Positions 23,796 to 32,446 of a stretch of 44,075 bases of DNA are shown here, piece by piece. Position 1 is the first letter of the stretch, and each line of letters opens with the position of its first letter. The notes beneath the pieces are model-generated. The model searched no databases and was not told the origin of the DNA. It saw only the letters and a program-made list of their open reading frames with translations. The translations under genes were made by a program, and so were the position numbers. The DNA comes from Pseudomonadota bacterium. GTDB lineage: Bacteria > Pseudomonadota > Alphaproteobacteria > Rhizobiales > Xanthobacteraceae. The stretch lies in NCBI GenBank assembly GCA_023423415.1, contig JAFAFP010000105.1, positions 1 to 44,075 of the forward strand, in the 5' to 3' direction.

Positions 23796-25757
23796 ATGCC
23801 GTGGCGTGAGTTTGCGGTCAAGACCGGCCAAGGGGATGTCCGGTCCCAGCGTAATGCGTTCGGGGGCCTCTGGCGTGGCTCAAGGCCCGATCCCGACCCG
23901 ACCTGGATTCGAAACCGTCTTGCGCCATGCCCCGAGATTGAGTGTGTCCGGCATCTCGTGCATCCGGCGGAACTGGCCGCGGCGCAATTGCGTGCGGCGG
24001 AAATCGGTACCGGCGCCGATCATGTGTTGATCGCGGATGGCATTCTGACCGAACGCGACTATGCCCGCGCCTTTGCGCTCCATCACGGCCTCGCACTGGA
24101 AACTCTGGCCGACTTTCCCCGCGAGGCCTGCCCATTCGACAACGATAGACTGCTGGAAGGCCTCGCCAACGGTGCGATCCCAATCCATCTCGCCGGCGAA
24201 CTGATCTGGGTTTTTGCTCCCTGGCAGTGGTCGGCGCGTTTCCTTCTCGATCACCTGCAGCACTACCCTCAGGAACGATCACGCATACGCGTCACCACCA
24301 TGGAGTGGCTACGCGACTTCGTTCATCGTCAGGCCGACGGCCCGATCGGCCACAAAGCAGCTTTCGGTTTGCGCCAGACGCATCCTGAATTCTCGGCCGG
24401 CACAATACAAAGCCGGATACCGCTGGCCTTATCCGCCACCGGTCTTGCGATGATGGTTCTCCTGGCCGGGCTGCAGAACAGCATCACCGTCGTCGTCGAT
24501 CTCGCGCTCGCTTTCATCTTCCTTGGCTGGAGCGGCCTGCGCGTCTTCGCCATTCTGCTCTCATCACTGCCCCAGCGATTGGCGCTTATGCGCGACGATA
24601 AGGCCCTACCACTCTATTCGATCGTTGCTGCTGTGTATGACGAAGCGGATTCCGTTCCGGCACTCGTCGAAGCGTTGAAACAAATCGATTATCCAAAAGA
24701 ACGGCTCGACATCAAGATCGTGGTCGAACGCGACGACACGCTGACGCGTGACGCGCTCCATCGGCTCAAGCTTGCTGCACCGTTCGAAGTCATTGTCGCG
24801 CCGTCGGCCGGCCCACGCACCAAACCGAAAGCCCTCAATGCCGCACTACCCTTCGTGCGCGGACAATATGTCGTTGTTTACGACGCCGAAGATCGGCCGG
24901 AGCCGGCGCAATTGCGCATCGCGCTCGCCGCATTCCAGGCCGGCAGCGAGAGACTGGCTTGCGTGCAGGCGCGGCTGACGATCGACAACACCGCCGATAG
25001 CTGGCTGACACGTCTGTTCACCGCCGAATATGCCGGGCTCTTCGACGTCTTCCTGCCAGGCCTTGCCGCTTTCCGGATGCCGCTGCCCCTCGGCGGCACG
25101 TCGAACCATTTCCATACCGCGATATTGCGCGAGATAGGCGGCTGGGACCCATTCAATGTCACTGAAGATGCCGATCTCGGCATTCGGCTCGCGCGCTTTG
25201 GATTGCACACCACGATCATCCCGTCTTCGACTTATGAGGAGGCGCCCTCTCGCCTCACCGCATGGGTCAGACAGCGCACGCGCTGGTTCAAGGGCTATCT
25301 GCAGACCTGGGCGGTGCATATGCATAACCCGCTGAAGCTCTGGTACGACCTCGGTCCCAGCGGCTTTCTCGTCTTCCAGATGGTTGTTGGCGGCGCCGTG
25401 CTGGCCGCACTCGTTCACGGAATCTTTGCCGCCGTCCTCGCGTGGCAATTGGCGTCGGGCCTGTTCTGGTCAGCGAAATCCGGCGTCTTTGAAATGATGT
25501 TCGTCGGCCTTTACGTCACGACACTGACCACCGGCTATGTTCTGTCGGCCCTGCTGGGATTTATCGGTCTGTCGCGGCGACGCGCGCTTGGCAGCGCGTG
25601 GTATCTGATCTTCACGCCATTCTATTGGCTGCTGCTGTCGGTCGCCGCCTGGCGCGCGGTGTTTCAATTGATCAGCGCGCCCTATCGCTGGGAAAAGACC
25701 CAGCATGGTCTCGCGCGCAACTCGCGGCGCGAGGCAATGCTGAGAGCCTACAGATAA
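23796..25757 (+). CDS. membrane glycosyltransferase family 2 with N-terminal MshEN-like domain
   Basis: A 653-residue inner-membrane processive-type glycosyltransferase. Residues about 55-170 resemble an MshEN/GSPII_E N-terminal module (A-A-Q-L-R-A-A-E-I-G-T-G-A-D-H-V-L-I-A-D), found in c-di-GMP-responsive ATPases. Two helices follow near 210-260. The GT2 domain has D-A-E-D-R-P-E-P, T-E-D-A-D-L-G and R-Q-R-T-R-W-F-K-G, the D/D/D/(Q/R)xxRW pattern of cellulose and hyaluronan synthases. Further helices occupy about 525-640. The sugar is unknown; an exopolysaccharide is likely. The start has no clear Shine-Dalgarno. Its 3' end overlaps SCO by ten bases. Confidence 0.88.
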   Translation: MPWREFAVKTGQGDVRSQRNAFGGLWRGSRPDPDPTWIRNRLAPCPEIECVRHLVHPAELAAAQLRAAEIGTGADHVLIADGILTERDYARAFALHHGLALETLADFPREACPFDNDRLLEGLANGAIPIHLAGELIWVFAPWQWSARFLLDHLQHYPQERSRIRVTTMEWLRDFVHRQADGPIGHKAAFGLRQTHPEFSAGTIQSRIPLALSATGLAMMVLLAGLQNSITVVVDLALAFIFLGWSGLRVFAILLSSLPQRLALMRDDKALPLYSIVAAVYDEADSVPALVEALKQIDYPKERLDIKIVVERDDTLTRDALHRLKLAAPFEVIVAPSAGPRTKPKALNAALPFVRGQYVVVYDAEDRPEPAQLRIALAAFQAGSERLACVQARLTIDNTADSWLTRLFTAEYAGLFDVFLPGLAAFRMPLPLGGTSNHFHTAILREIGGWDPFNVTEDADLGIRLARFGLHTTIIPSSTYEEAPSRLTAWVRQRTRWFKGYLQTWAVHMHNPLKLWYDLGPSGFLVFQMVVGGAVLAALVHGIFAAVLAWQLASGLFWSAKSGVFEMMFVGLYVTTLTTGYVLSALLGFIGLSRRRALGSAWYLIFTPFYWLLLSVAAWRAVFQLISAPYRWEKTQHGLARNSRREAMLRAYR

Positions 25758-26344
25758 CGCTTCAGATCGGCCGCCGATTCTTCCGGCTTTCGCTTCAGGT
25801 TAAATGGCGCAACGAACTGCCCGTTCTTGTCCATCAGATAGATCAGAGCCGTGTGATCCATCGTGTAGCCGCCTGCTTCAAGCGGTACCTTCTTGGAGTA
25901 AACGCGGTAGGCCTTTTCCATCGCCGCGACCGCTGCGGGGTCGCCGGTCAATCCCCGCAGTCGGGGATCGAAGCTCGACAGATACTCCTTCATCACCTCG
26001 GGCGTATCGCGTTCGGGATCGACGGTCACGAAGAAGGCGCTGACCTTGTCGCCGTCGCTGCCCAGCGCCTTGTACACTTCCGACATATCGAACAGCGCCG
26101 TGGGGCAGATATCCGGACATTGCGTGAAGCCGAAGAAGACGAGCGACGGCTTCCCCTTGAGCGCTTGTTCGGTCACAGTCTGACCAGTCTGATCGACCAG
26201 CTTGAATGGCCCGCCAATGGCGGAGGCCGTCGTCAGCGGCGCTGGCGCACGCCCGGCAATGAAAACGATCGCCGCCGAAAACACGCCGAGCCCCAACAGG
26301 AATGAGAGGAGGACGGTGACAATCCGGAAGGTTTTGGGAGTCAT
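25748..26344 (-). CDS. SCO1/SenC family copper chaperone
   Basis: A 199-residue membrane-anchored thioredoxin-like protein. The N-terminal helix is at about 7-30. The copper site is F-G-F-T-Q-C-P-D-I-C-P-T with C76 and C80, and the partner histidine H164 lies in Y-T-M-D-H-T-A-L. The strand F-F-V-T-V-D-P-E-R-D-T-P is diagnostic. SCO proteins deliver copper to the CuA site of cytochrome oxidase or to other cuproenzymes. ATG 26344 is chosen as the signal anchor begins there; the open frame extends upstream through a separate small gene. It is convergent with the glycosyltransferase. Confidence 0.94.
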   Translation of the reverse strand: MTPKTFRIVTVLLSFLLGLGVFSAAIVFIAGRAPAPLTTASAIGGPFKLVDQTGQTVTEQALKGKPSLVFFGFTQCPDICPTALFDMSEVYKALGSDGDKVSAFFVTVDPERDTPEVMKEYLSSFDPRLRGLTGDPAAVAAMEKAYRVYSKKVPLEAGGYTMDHTALIYLMDKNGQFVAPFNLKRKPEESAADLKRYL

Positions 26345-26366
26345 AATCAGGTCCGCAAACAAACGG

Positions 26367-26534
26367 TCAGAAACAGGCGGCGATGCCAGCCCGGACGATC
26401 TCGAAAAATACCGCCGTTCCGTAATACACCCAGAGCCCGCAGGCGACAGCCAACAGACCGCCCAATACAACACTCGCGGCAACGAGCGGCCACAGGGGGG
26501 GACGTGGTGACGTGGCTGGCAGTATGTTTGACAT
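26367..26534 (-). CDS. small single-helix membrane protein upstream of SCO
   Basis: A 55-residue ORF starting at ATG 26534 (MSNILPATSPRPPLW) and ending 22 bases before the SCO start. One hydrophobic helix at about 17-36 (L-V-A-A-S-V-V-L-G-G-L-L-A-V-A-C-G-L-W) is followed by V-Y-Y-G-T-A-V-F-F-E-I-V. Position and frame fit an operon with SCO. I recognise no named family. The other two frames of this strand here show no comparable pattern. Confidence 0.55.
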   Translation of the reverse strand: MSNILPATSPRPPLWPLVAASVVLGGLLAVACGLWVYYGTAVFFEIVRAGIAACF

Positions 26535-26754
26535 CACCCGTCAAATAAGCCCGTCCCCTGTCCGGATCAACAGTTGCCTGACGGACTGCGGCAAGCTGAC
26601 CGGAACCGTTTCTGACATCGTTTCGTTACCCGGGCCTGGAAAAGATGATCCATGACGCCAAGACCGCGTTGGATTGTGACTAAAATCCGTTATTCTCGTA
26701 TCGGTACCTGACCTCCTATTCCCGTTTCGACCAAAACCAAAAGCCACCGAAACC

Positions 26755-27492
26755 ATGGACAGCCTCCTCGCACTCGCCGCCGATCCCGCCGCCTGGATCG
26801 CGCTCGTGACCCTCGTGACGATGGAAGTAGTCCTCGGTATCGACAATCTCATCTTCATCGCCATTCTGACCAACAAGCTCCCGGCCCATCAGCAGCAGCG
26901 TGCGCGCACCATCGGCATCAGCCTCGCGCTGATCATGCGGCTGGCCTTGCTTGGCACGATTGCGATCATCGTTCAGCTGACGACACCGATATTCACGGCC
27001 TTCGGACATCCATTTTCGTGGCGGGACATCATACTGATCGCCGGCGGTCTGTTCCTCGTGTGGAAGGCGACCAAGGAGATCCATCACAACGTCGATCCGG
27101 ATCCCGGCCCGGACCTGTTCGACAAGAAGGGCGCTGAGCTCGGTTTCGCCGCGGCGATCGGTCAAATCCTCGTTCTCGATCTCGTATTCTCCGTCGATAG
27201 CATCATCACCGCAGTCGGCATGACCGATCACATTCCGATCATGGTGATCGCCGTGGTCGTTGCCGTGCTGGTGATGCTGCTCGCTGCCACGCCACTGTCG
27301 AACTTCATCGGCCGCAACCCAACGGTGGTGATGCTGGCGCTCGGCTTCCTGCTGATGATCGGCACCGCACTGATTGCTGAAGGCTTCGGCGTGAAAGTGC
27401 CCAAAGGTTACATCTACGCGGCGATGGCGTTCTCGGCCCTCATCGAATTCCTGAACATCATGGCGCGCCGCGCACGACAGAAAAAAACTTGA
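26755..27492 (+). CDS. TerC family integral membrane protein
   Basis: A 245-residue, seven-helix membrane protein of the TerC family, often linked to tellurite resistance or manganese efflux to metallate secreted enzymes. The signature acidic residues lie in V-L-G-I-D-N-L-I-F near 27-35 and in L-V-F-S-V-D-S-I-I near 143-151. Length and organisation are typical of the shorter bacterial forms without a C-terminal CBS domain. The 220-base upstream region has no recognisable yybP-ykoY (manganese) riboswitch. The gene stands alone, 120 bases before the nap operon. Confidence 0.93.
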   Translation: MDSLLALAADPAAWIALVTLVTMEVVLGIDNLIFIAILTNKLPAHQQQRARTIGISLALIMRLALLGTIAIIVQLTTPIFTAFGHPFSWRDIILIAGGLFLVWKATKEIHHNVDPDPGPDLFDKKGAELGFAAAIGQILVLDLVFSVDSIITAVGMTDHIPIMVIAVVVAVLVMLLAATPLSNFIGRNPTVVMLALGFLLMIGTALIAEGFGVKVPKGYIYAAMAFSALIEFLNIMARRARQKKT

Positions 27493-27612
27493 AACGTGCG
27501 ACGCAACACGATCGGGGATTGCAGCCTTTTAAAAGAGACTTGATCCGCTTCTTAGGAAGACCTTTAATACGTTCTAAATTGCCTCGCGGCGTATGATGTC
27601 TGGAATACTGCC

Positions 27613-27798
27613 ATGACGTCGACCGAACAAACCACGCCTGAGCAAACACCCCGGAGCAGCCGGGGCGAGGAGCTATTTGCTTTTCTCGTTCTTGCCGTCC
27701 TGATCTGGCCAGTCATCGCTGTCGGCGTTGTCGGCGGCTATGGCTTCCTTGTCTGGATGTCCCAACTGATTTTCGGCCCACCTGGGCCACCGAACTGA
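27613..27798 (+). CDS. napE: periplasmic nitrate reductase subunit NapE
   Basis: A 61-residue single-helix membrane protein. The core L-F-A-F-L-V-L-A-V-L-I-W-P-V-I-A-V-G-V-V-G-G-Y-G-F-L-V-W-M matches the NapE family, whose function is undefined but which accompanies napDABC in alphaproteobacteria. The first of five nap genes; no napF or napGH is present, as in the Bradyrhizobium napEDABC type. Confidence 0.93.
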   Translation: MTSTEQTTPEQTPRSSRGEELFAFLVLAVLIWPVIAVGVVGGYGFLVWMSQLIFGPPGPPN

Positions 27799-27802
27799 AA
27801 GT

Positions 27803-27822
27803 GTCAATCCGGCGGGATTGAC
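27803..27822 (+). promoter_or_regulatory. intercistronic stem-loop between napE and napD
   Basis: Perfect 8-bp inverted repeat GTCAATCC-GGCG-GGATTGAC, five bases after the napE stop. A four-base loop and no T-run, so it may stabilise or process the nap mRNA rather than end it. It is 55 bases before the napD start. Confidence 0.5.
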
Positions 27823-27877
27823 TTGGCGACGACAGCGAAGCATCCGTTTCGCTGAACATGCTGGGGAGACGCGCTCG

Positions 27878-28192
27878 ATGACGGCAGATGGCTGTCATAC
27901 GCGACGTGACGTCCTCACCGGGCGCATGCACCTGCAGCCCGCAACCGTTCACGTGTCCAGCGCCGTCGTCTCGGTATTGCCGGTCCATCGCGAGACCGTT
28001 GTCGGCCTCCTCACCGGAATGCCCGGTGTCGAAGTCCACCACCAGGCCCCTTCGAAAATCATCATTGTGCTCGAAGCACCCGACAGCGGCGCCCTCGGCA
28101 GCCGTCTGATCGAGATCGCGTCAATGCCGGGCGTGCTCTCCGCCAACATGGTGTTTGAGCAAAGCGAAAAGCTGGCAGATCTGGGAGAATAA
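27878..28192 (+). CDS. napD: NapD, chaperone for the NapA Tat signal
   Basis: A 105-residue cytoplasmic protein that binds the twin-arginine signal peptide of NapA during cofactor insertion. The ferredoxin-like core is visible as H-V-S-S-A-V-V-S-V-L-P, then L-L-T-G-M-P-G-V-E-V-H, I-I-I-V-L-E-A, and I-A-S-M-P-G-V-L-S-A-N-M-V-F-E. ATG 27878 follows GGGGAG; the frame is open further upstream. Its stop lies two bases before the napA start, so they are coupled. The N-terminal extension of about 20 residues is longer than in E. coli. Confidence 0.94.
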   Translation: MTADGCHTRRDVLTGRMHLQPATVHVSSAVVSVLPVHRETVVGLLTGMPGVEVHHQAPSKIIIVLEAPDSGALGSRLIEIASMPGVLSANMVFEQSEKLADLGE

Positions 28193-28194
28193 AG

Positions 28195-30690
28195 ATGGCT
28201 CTCTCACGTCGCGAAATGCTGAAAGCGCACGCAGCAGCCATTGCTGCAGCGGCCGCCAATATCAGCGTGCCGGGAAACGCGCAGCCAGTCGCTGGCGGCA
28301 TCGGCACACTGGAAATCGAATGGTCGAAAGCCCCTTGTCGTTTCTGCGGCACCGGATGCGGCGTCATGGTCGGCGTGAAGGAGGGCAGAGTGGTCGCCAC
28401 CCACGGCGATACGCTCGCCGAGGTGAACCGCGGCCTCAACTGCATCAAGGGCTATTTTCTTTCGAAGATCATGTATGGCGAGGACCGCCTCACCACCCCT
28501 CTATTGCGCAAGAAGAACGGCGTCTACGACAAGAACGGAGAGTTCACGCCCGTCGACTGGAACGAAGCCTTCGATGTCATGGCGGCGCAAGCCAAGCGCG
28601 TGTTGAAGGACAAGGGCCCGACCGCCGTCGGCATGTTCGGCTCGGGGCAATGGACAATTTGGGAAGGCTATGCTGCGACCAAGCTGATGCGCGCGGGCTT
28701 TCGCTCCAACAATCTCGACCCGAATGCGCGTCACTGCATGGCGTCAGCCGCATTCGCATTCATGCGCACCTTCGGCATGGACGAGCCGATGGGTTGCTAT
28801 GACGATTTCGAGGCCGCCGATGCGTTCGTGCTCTGGGGCTCGAACATGGCGGAGATGCACCCCATTCTGTGGACGCGCCTTACCGATCGCCGATTGAGCC
28901 ATCCGCATGTGAAGGTCGCGGTGCTGTCGACTTTTACCAATCGCAGCTCCGATCTCGCCGACATTCCGATCGTGTTCAAGCCCGGCACCGATCTGGCGAT
29001 CCTCAACTATATCGCCAATCACATCATCACCACCGGCCGGGTGAACCAGGATTTCGTCAAGAACCATACGAATTTCGTGAAAGGCACAGTCGATATCGGT
29101 TACGGCCTGCGACCCGACAATCCGCTGGAGGTGAAGGCGAAAGGCGCGGCCAATGCGGCGGCGACGACGCCGATCGATTTCGACGCCTACGCTGCTTTCG
29201 TGAAGGACTATACGCTCGACAAGGTGTCAGCCTTGACCGGCGTGGAGCGCGGCTTCCTCCAGGAACTCGCTGAACTCTACGCCGACCCGAAGCGCAAGGT
29301 GATGTCGCTCTGGACCATGGGCTTCAACCAGCATGTGCGCGGCGTCTGGGCCAATCAGCTCGTGTACAATCTGCATCTCCTGACCGGAAAGATCTCGGAG
29401 CCCGGCAATTCGCCGTTCTCACTCACCGGGCAACCGTCCGCCTGCGGCACCGCACGCGAGGTCGGCACCTTCGCGCATCGCCTGCCCGCCGACATGACGG
29501 TGACGAATCCGGAACACCGCAAGCACACGGAAGAGATTTGGCGTGTGCCGCAGGGCCTCATTCCGGAAAAGCCCGGCTATCACGCGGTCGAGCAGGATCG
29601 CATGCTGCGAGACGGCAAGCTGAATTTCTACTGGATCCAGGTGAACAACAATCTGCAAGCTGCGCCCAACAGCACGCACGAGACCTATCCGGGCTATCGC
29701 AACCCCGACAATTTCATCGTCGTATCCGACGCCTATCCAACCGTCACGGCATTGGCAGCGGACCTGATTCTGCCCGCCGCCATGTGGGTCGAGAAAGAAG
29801 GCGGCTACGGCAACGCCGAGCGCCGAACGCATTTCTGGCATCAATTGGTGAATGCGCCGGGCGACGCGCGATCCGACCTCTGGCAGATGATGGAATTCTC
29901 CAAGCGCTTCACCACCGACGAGGTCTGGCCGAAGGAGATGCTTGACGCCAATCCGAACTATCGCGGCAAGACACTGTTCGATGTGCTGTTCCGCAACGGC
30001 AATGTCGACAAATTTGCTCTCAAGGAAATGTCCACCGAATACGACAATCAGGAATCGAAAGCCTTCGGCTTCTACGTGCAGAAGGGTTTGTTCGAGGAAT
30101 ACGCAACATTCGGCCGTGGCCATGGGCACGATCTCGCGCCGTTTGACACCTATCACGAGGTCCGCGGCCTGCGCTGGCCGGTCGTCAACGGCAAGGAGAC
30201 CAAGTGGCGCTATCGCGAAGGGCTCGACCCTTATGTCAAGCCCGGCAAGGGTGTCGAGTTTTACGGCAACCCCGATGGCCGCGCGAAGATCATCGCGGTG
30301 CCGTATGAGCCACCCGCGGAATCGCCGGACAAGGAATACGACATCTGGCTTGTCACCGGCCGCGTTCTGGAACACTGGCATTCAGGATCGATGACGATGC
30401 GGGTGCCGGAGCTCTACAAGGCCTTTCCCGGCGCGCGATGCTTCATGCACCCGGAAGACGCGCGCGCACGCGGCCTCAACGAGGGCTCTGAAGTGCGCGT
30501 GATCTCGCGCCGAAGCGAGATGCGCACACGTGTCGACACCCGCGGCCGCAACAAGATGCCGCGCGGCGTCGTGTTCGTCCCGTGGTTCGACGCCAGCCAG
30601 CTCATCAACAAAGCCACTCTCGACGCAACCGATCCGATTTCCAAACAGACGGATTTCAAAAAATGCGCGGTCAAGATCGTTCCTGCGTGA
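28195..30690 (+). CDS. napA: periplasmic nitrate reductase catalytic subunit NapA
   Basis: An 831-residue molybdopterin enzyme that reduces nitrate to nitrite in the periplasm. The Tat signal is S-R-R-E-M-L-K at residues 4-10. The 4Fe-4S cluster cysteines are C48, C51, C55 (P-C-R-F-C-G-T-G-C-G) and C83 (L-N-C-I-K-G). The molybdenum ligand is C181 in N-A-R-H-C-M-A-S-A. The C-terminal molybdopterin-binding region shows G-R-V-L-E-H-W-H-S-G-S-M-T-M-R and the K-C-A-V-K-I end. Length is as expected. The final 28 bases overlap the start of napB. Confidence 0.98.
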   Translation: MALSRREMLKAHAAAIAAAAANISVPGNAQPVAGGIGTLEIEWSKAPCRFCGTGCGVMVGVKEGRVVATHGDTLAEVNRGLNCIKGYFLSKIMYGEDRLTTPLLRKKNGVYDKNGEFTPVDWNEAFDVMAAQAKRVLKDKGPTAVGMFGSGQWTIWEGYAATKLMRAGFRSNNLDPNARHCMASAAFAFMRTFGMDEPMGCYDDFEAADAFVLWGSNMAEMHPILWTRLTDRRLSHPHVKVAVLSTFTNRSSDLADIPIVFKPGTDLAILNYIANHIITTGRVNQDFVKNHTNFVKGTVDIGYGLRPDNPLEVKAKGAANAAATTPIDFDAYAAFVKDYTLDKVSALTGVERGFLQELAELYADPKRKVMSLWTMGFNQHVRGVWANQLVYNLHLLTGKISEPGNSPFSLTGQPSACGTAREVGTFAHRLPADMTVTNPEHRKHTEEIWRVPQGLIPEKPGYHAVEQDRMLRDGKLNFYWIQVNNNLQAAPNSTHETYPGYRNPDNFIVVSDAYPTVTALAADLILPAAMWVEKEGGYGNAERRTHFWHQLVNAPGDARSDLWQMMEFSKRFTTDEVWPKEMLDANPNYRGKTLFDVLFRNGNVDKFALKEMSTEYDNQESKAFGFYVQKGLFEEYATFGRGHGHDLAPFDTYHEVRGLRWPVVNGKETKWRYREGLDPYVKPGKGVEFYGNPDGRAKIIAVPYEPPAESPDKEYDIWLVTGRVLEHWHSGSMTMRVPELYKAFPGARCFMHPEDARARGLNEGSEVRVISRRSEMRTRVDTRGRNKMPRGVVFVPWFDASQLINKATLDATDPISKQTDFKKCAVKIVPA

Positions 30691-31157
30691 GCGCGTTGCG
30701 TTTGGCGCTTGCCGGTTCGCTATTCGGCGGCATGCTGGTCTTTGCCGCCGTTGCCTACTCGGCCAGCGAGCCTGAAATCGTCCCGCGCATCACCGGCGCC
30801 GAGCAACCGATGGGTGACATTCCAACGCCGCCCTTGGCTCGCCCCATCGTCGATGACCGGCGCAAGATGCGCAATTATCCTGAGCAACCACCCGTCATTC
30901 CGCACTCGATCGACGGCTATCAACTGACATTGCACACCAATCGCTGCCTGGATTGCCACCGCCGGCAATTCACCGAAGCGTCCGGCGCGCCGATGATCAG
31001 CGTCACGCATTTCATGGATCGCGACGGCCAGGTGCTCGCGGACGTCACGCCGCGCCGTTATTTCTGCAACGCCTGCCATGTGCAGCAAACCGACGCGAGA
31101 CCGCTGGTCCCGAATACATTCGAAGACATGCTGCTGGTCGGAAAGAAAAAACCGTGA
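30663..31157 (+). CDS. napB: diheme cytochrome c subunit NapB
   Basis: A 164-residue periplasmic electron-transfer subunit. Export signal at about 1-34, and two heme-binding motifs, C-L-D-C-H at 95-99 and C-N-A-C-H at 135-139. The family blocks S-E-P-E-I-V-P-R-I and Y-P-E-Q-P-P-V-I-P-H-S-I-D-G-Y are present. It receives electrons from NapC and passes them to NapA. The start ATG at 30663 lies inside the napA 3' end (28-base overlap), a strong sign of translational coupling. The frame also extends to 30582 inside napA, but that start is not plausible. Confidence 0.97.
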   Translation: MRGQDRSCVSALRLALAGSLFGGMLVFAAVAYSASEPEIVPRITGAEQPMGDIPTPPLARPIVDDRRKMRNYPEQPPVIPHSIDGYQLTLHTNRCLDCHRRQFTEASGAPMISVTHFMDRDGQVLADVTPRRYFCNACHVQQTDARPLVPNTFEDMLLVGKKKP

Positions 31158-31167
31158 GCGCCATGAG

Positions 31168-31884
31168 ATGAGAGGCATCATCGCATGGCTCAAGAAGCGT
31201 CTGATCTGGTTCTGGCATCTGGTCAGCAGGCCGAGCGCTTATCTCAGCCTGGGGTTTCTCACCCTTGGCGGCTTCATCTGCGGTGTCCTGTTCTGGGGCG
31301 CATTCAACACGGCTCTTGAACTTACCAATACCGAGAAGTTCTGCGTGTCGTGCCACGAAATGCATGACAACGTGTATCAGGAGCTGCAGCACACCGTGCA
31401 CTTCTCCAATCGCTCCGGCGTGCGTGCAAGCTGCCCCGATTGCCATGTGCCGCACGAATGGACGGACAAGATCGCTCGCAAGATGCAGGCGTCAAAGGAA
31501 GTGTGGGGCAAAATCTTCGGCACCATCAACACGCGTCAGAAGTTTCTCGACAAGCGGCTTGAACTTGCCAAACACGAATGGGCGCGCCTGAAGGCCAACG
31601 ACTCGCTGGAATGCCGCAACTGCCATTCCTCCGTCGCGATGGACTTCACCAAGCAGACGCGACGCGCCGCCGAAATCCATGAACGCTATCTGGTATCGGG
31701 TGAGCGAACCTGCATCGATTGCCACAAGGGCATCGCCCACCAATTGCCGGACATGACCGGGATCGAGCCGGGCTGGCAGCCAACGCCAGAGCTGCGCGGC
31801 AAGGAAAGCTCATCCCTGGATGATGAGGACGACGCGCTCCAGCGCTACGTCACCGGCCTTCGCCCCAAAATGGCGGGACAATAA
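31168..31884 (+). CDS. napC: NapC, membrane tetraheme quinol dehydrogenase
   Basis: A 238-residue NapC/NirT family cytochrome. The N-terminal helix at about 24-46 anchors it in the inner membrane. Four heme motifs are visible: C-V-S-C-H at 59-63, C-P-D-C-H at 89-93, C-R-N-C-H at 149-153 and C-I-D-C-H at 182-186. K-G-I-A-H-Q-L-P ends the conserved part. It oxidises quinol and passes electrons to NapB. ATG 31168 follows the napB stop by ten bases with GAGCGCCATGAG between; the start is fixed by the conserved I-A-W-L-K-K-R. This ends the operon. Confidence 0.97.
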   Translation: MRGIIAWLKKRLIWFWHLVSRPSAYLSLGFLTLGGFICGVLFWGAFNTALELTNTEKFCVSCHEMHDNVYQELQHTVHFSNRSGVRASCPDCHVPHEWTDKIARKMQASKEVWGKIFGTINTRQKFLDKRLELAKHEWARLKANDSLECRNCHSSVAMDFTKQTRRAAEIHERYLVSGERTCIDCHKGIAHQLPDMTGIEPGWQPTPELRGKESSSLDDEDDALQRYVTGLRPKMAGQ

Positions 31885-31898
31885 GCTGTTGAGCAGAC

Positions 31899-32144
31899 TC
31901 AATGCCGGCGCGCTCTCGGGTCGGTGGTGCTCGCCTCGGGTTGCTCGCCCTTCTCAAGGACAAAGTGGCCCAGATTGGCAATGATATCCGCCAGCAGCGC
32001 AGCCCTGTCTTCGGGGCCGGCGCTCAGCACCAGGTCGGCCAGCACTTCGGTCACTTTCGACGCGATCTGGCCGAGATCCGCCCCCTCGCGGGACAGTTCA
32101 GGCTCAAGCAGATCGTGAATGTCGCAGTGAATGCAGTCTGACAC
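31899..32144 (-). CDS. small conserved hypothetical protein with CxxCxxH motif
   Basis: An 81-residue cytoplasmic protein starting M-S-D-C-I-H-C-D-I-H-D-L-L-E-P. The C-x2-C-x2-H cluster at 4-10 may bind a metal. The middle is helical (I-A-S-K-V-T-E-V-L-A-D-L-V-L, L-L-A-D-I-I-A-N-L-G-H-F-V-L), and the C-terminal tail is charged. It looks like a genuine conserved protein of Rhizobiales because of the clean helix pattern and complete frame, but I cannot assign a family. It is convergent with napC, 14 bases apart. Confidence 0.6.
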   Translation of the reverse strand: MSDCIHCDIHDLLEPELSREGADLGQIASKVTEVLADLVLSAGPEDRAALLADIIANLGHFVLEKGEQPEASTTDPRARRH

Positions 32145-32236
32145 GAAAGCCTCCTTCAGGGCGCGCGGCAGATCCGGGCGTCCTCCTCCGTTCGCGCGCG
32201 CCTCCTCATATAGCGATGAAAATGGCGGACGGGAAA

Positions 32237-32310
32237 TGGAGCGGGCGAAGGGAATCGAACCCTCGTATGCAGCTTGGGAAGCTGCCGTTCTACCATTGAA
32301 CTACGCCCGC
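32237..32310 (-). tRNA. tRNA-Gly (anticodon CCC)
   Basis: A 74-nt cloverleaf on the minus strand including the encoded CCA end. Acceptor GCGGGCG pairs with CGCCCGC, D-arm contains GTTCAATGGTAGAAC, the anticodon stem GCAGC/GCTGC encloses loop TTCCCAA (anticodon CCC), and the T-arm is AGGG-TTCGATT-CCCT. No intron. Confidence 0.97.
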
Positions 32311-32446
32311 GCAGGCCGGGGAGAATAGCGAAGCTTCACACTGAGCCGCAAGGGCCGGCCAGCGATTAGGTTAGCGCGCGGTCGCAGATGGAGGATGAGC
32401 GAGCCTGGAATACAACTGCAGGCGGAAATTCTCCCGCCTTCCGCGT

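Noticed and set aside
26535..26754. Possible manganese riboswitch (yybP-ykoY) before terC
   Set aside because: I could not find the conserved internal-loop sequences of that riboswitch in the region.
27540..27556. FNR/FixK-like box upstream of napE
   Set aside because: TTGAT is present but the partner half-site ATCAA is poorly matched, so support is too weak to call.
32131..32328. A 65-codon ORF reading A-K-G-I-E-P-S-Y-A-A-W
   Set aside because: It is the antisense of the tRNA-Gly gene; this peptide is a well-known spurious translation of tRNA-Gly.
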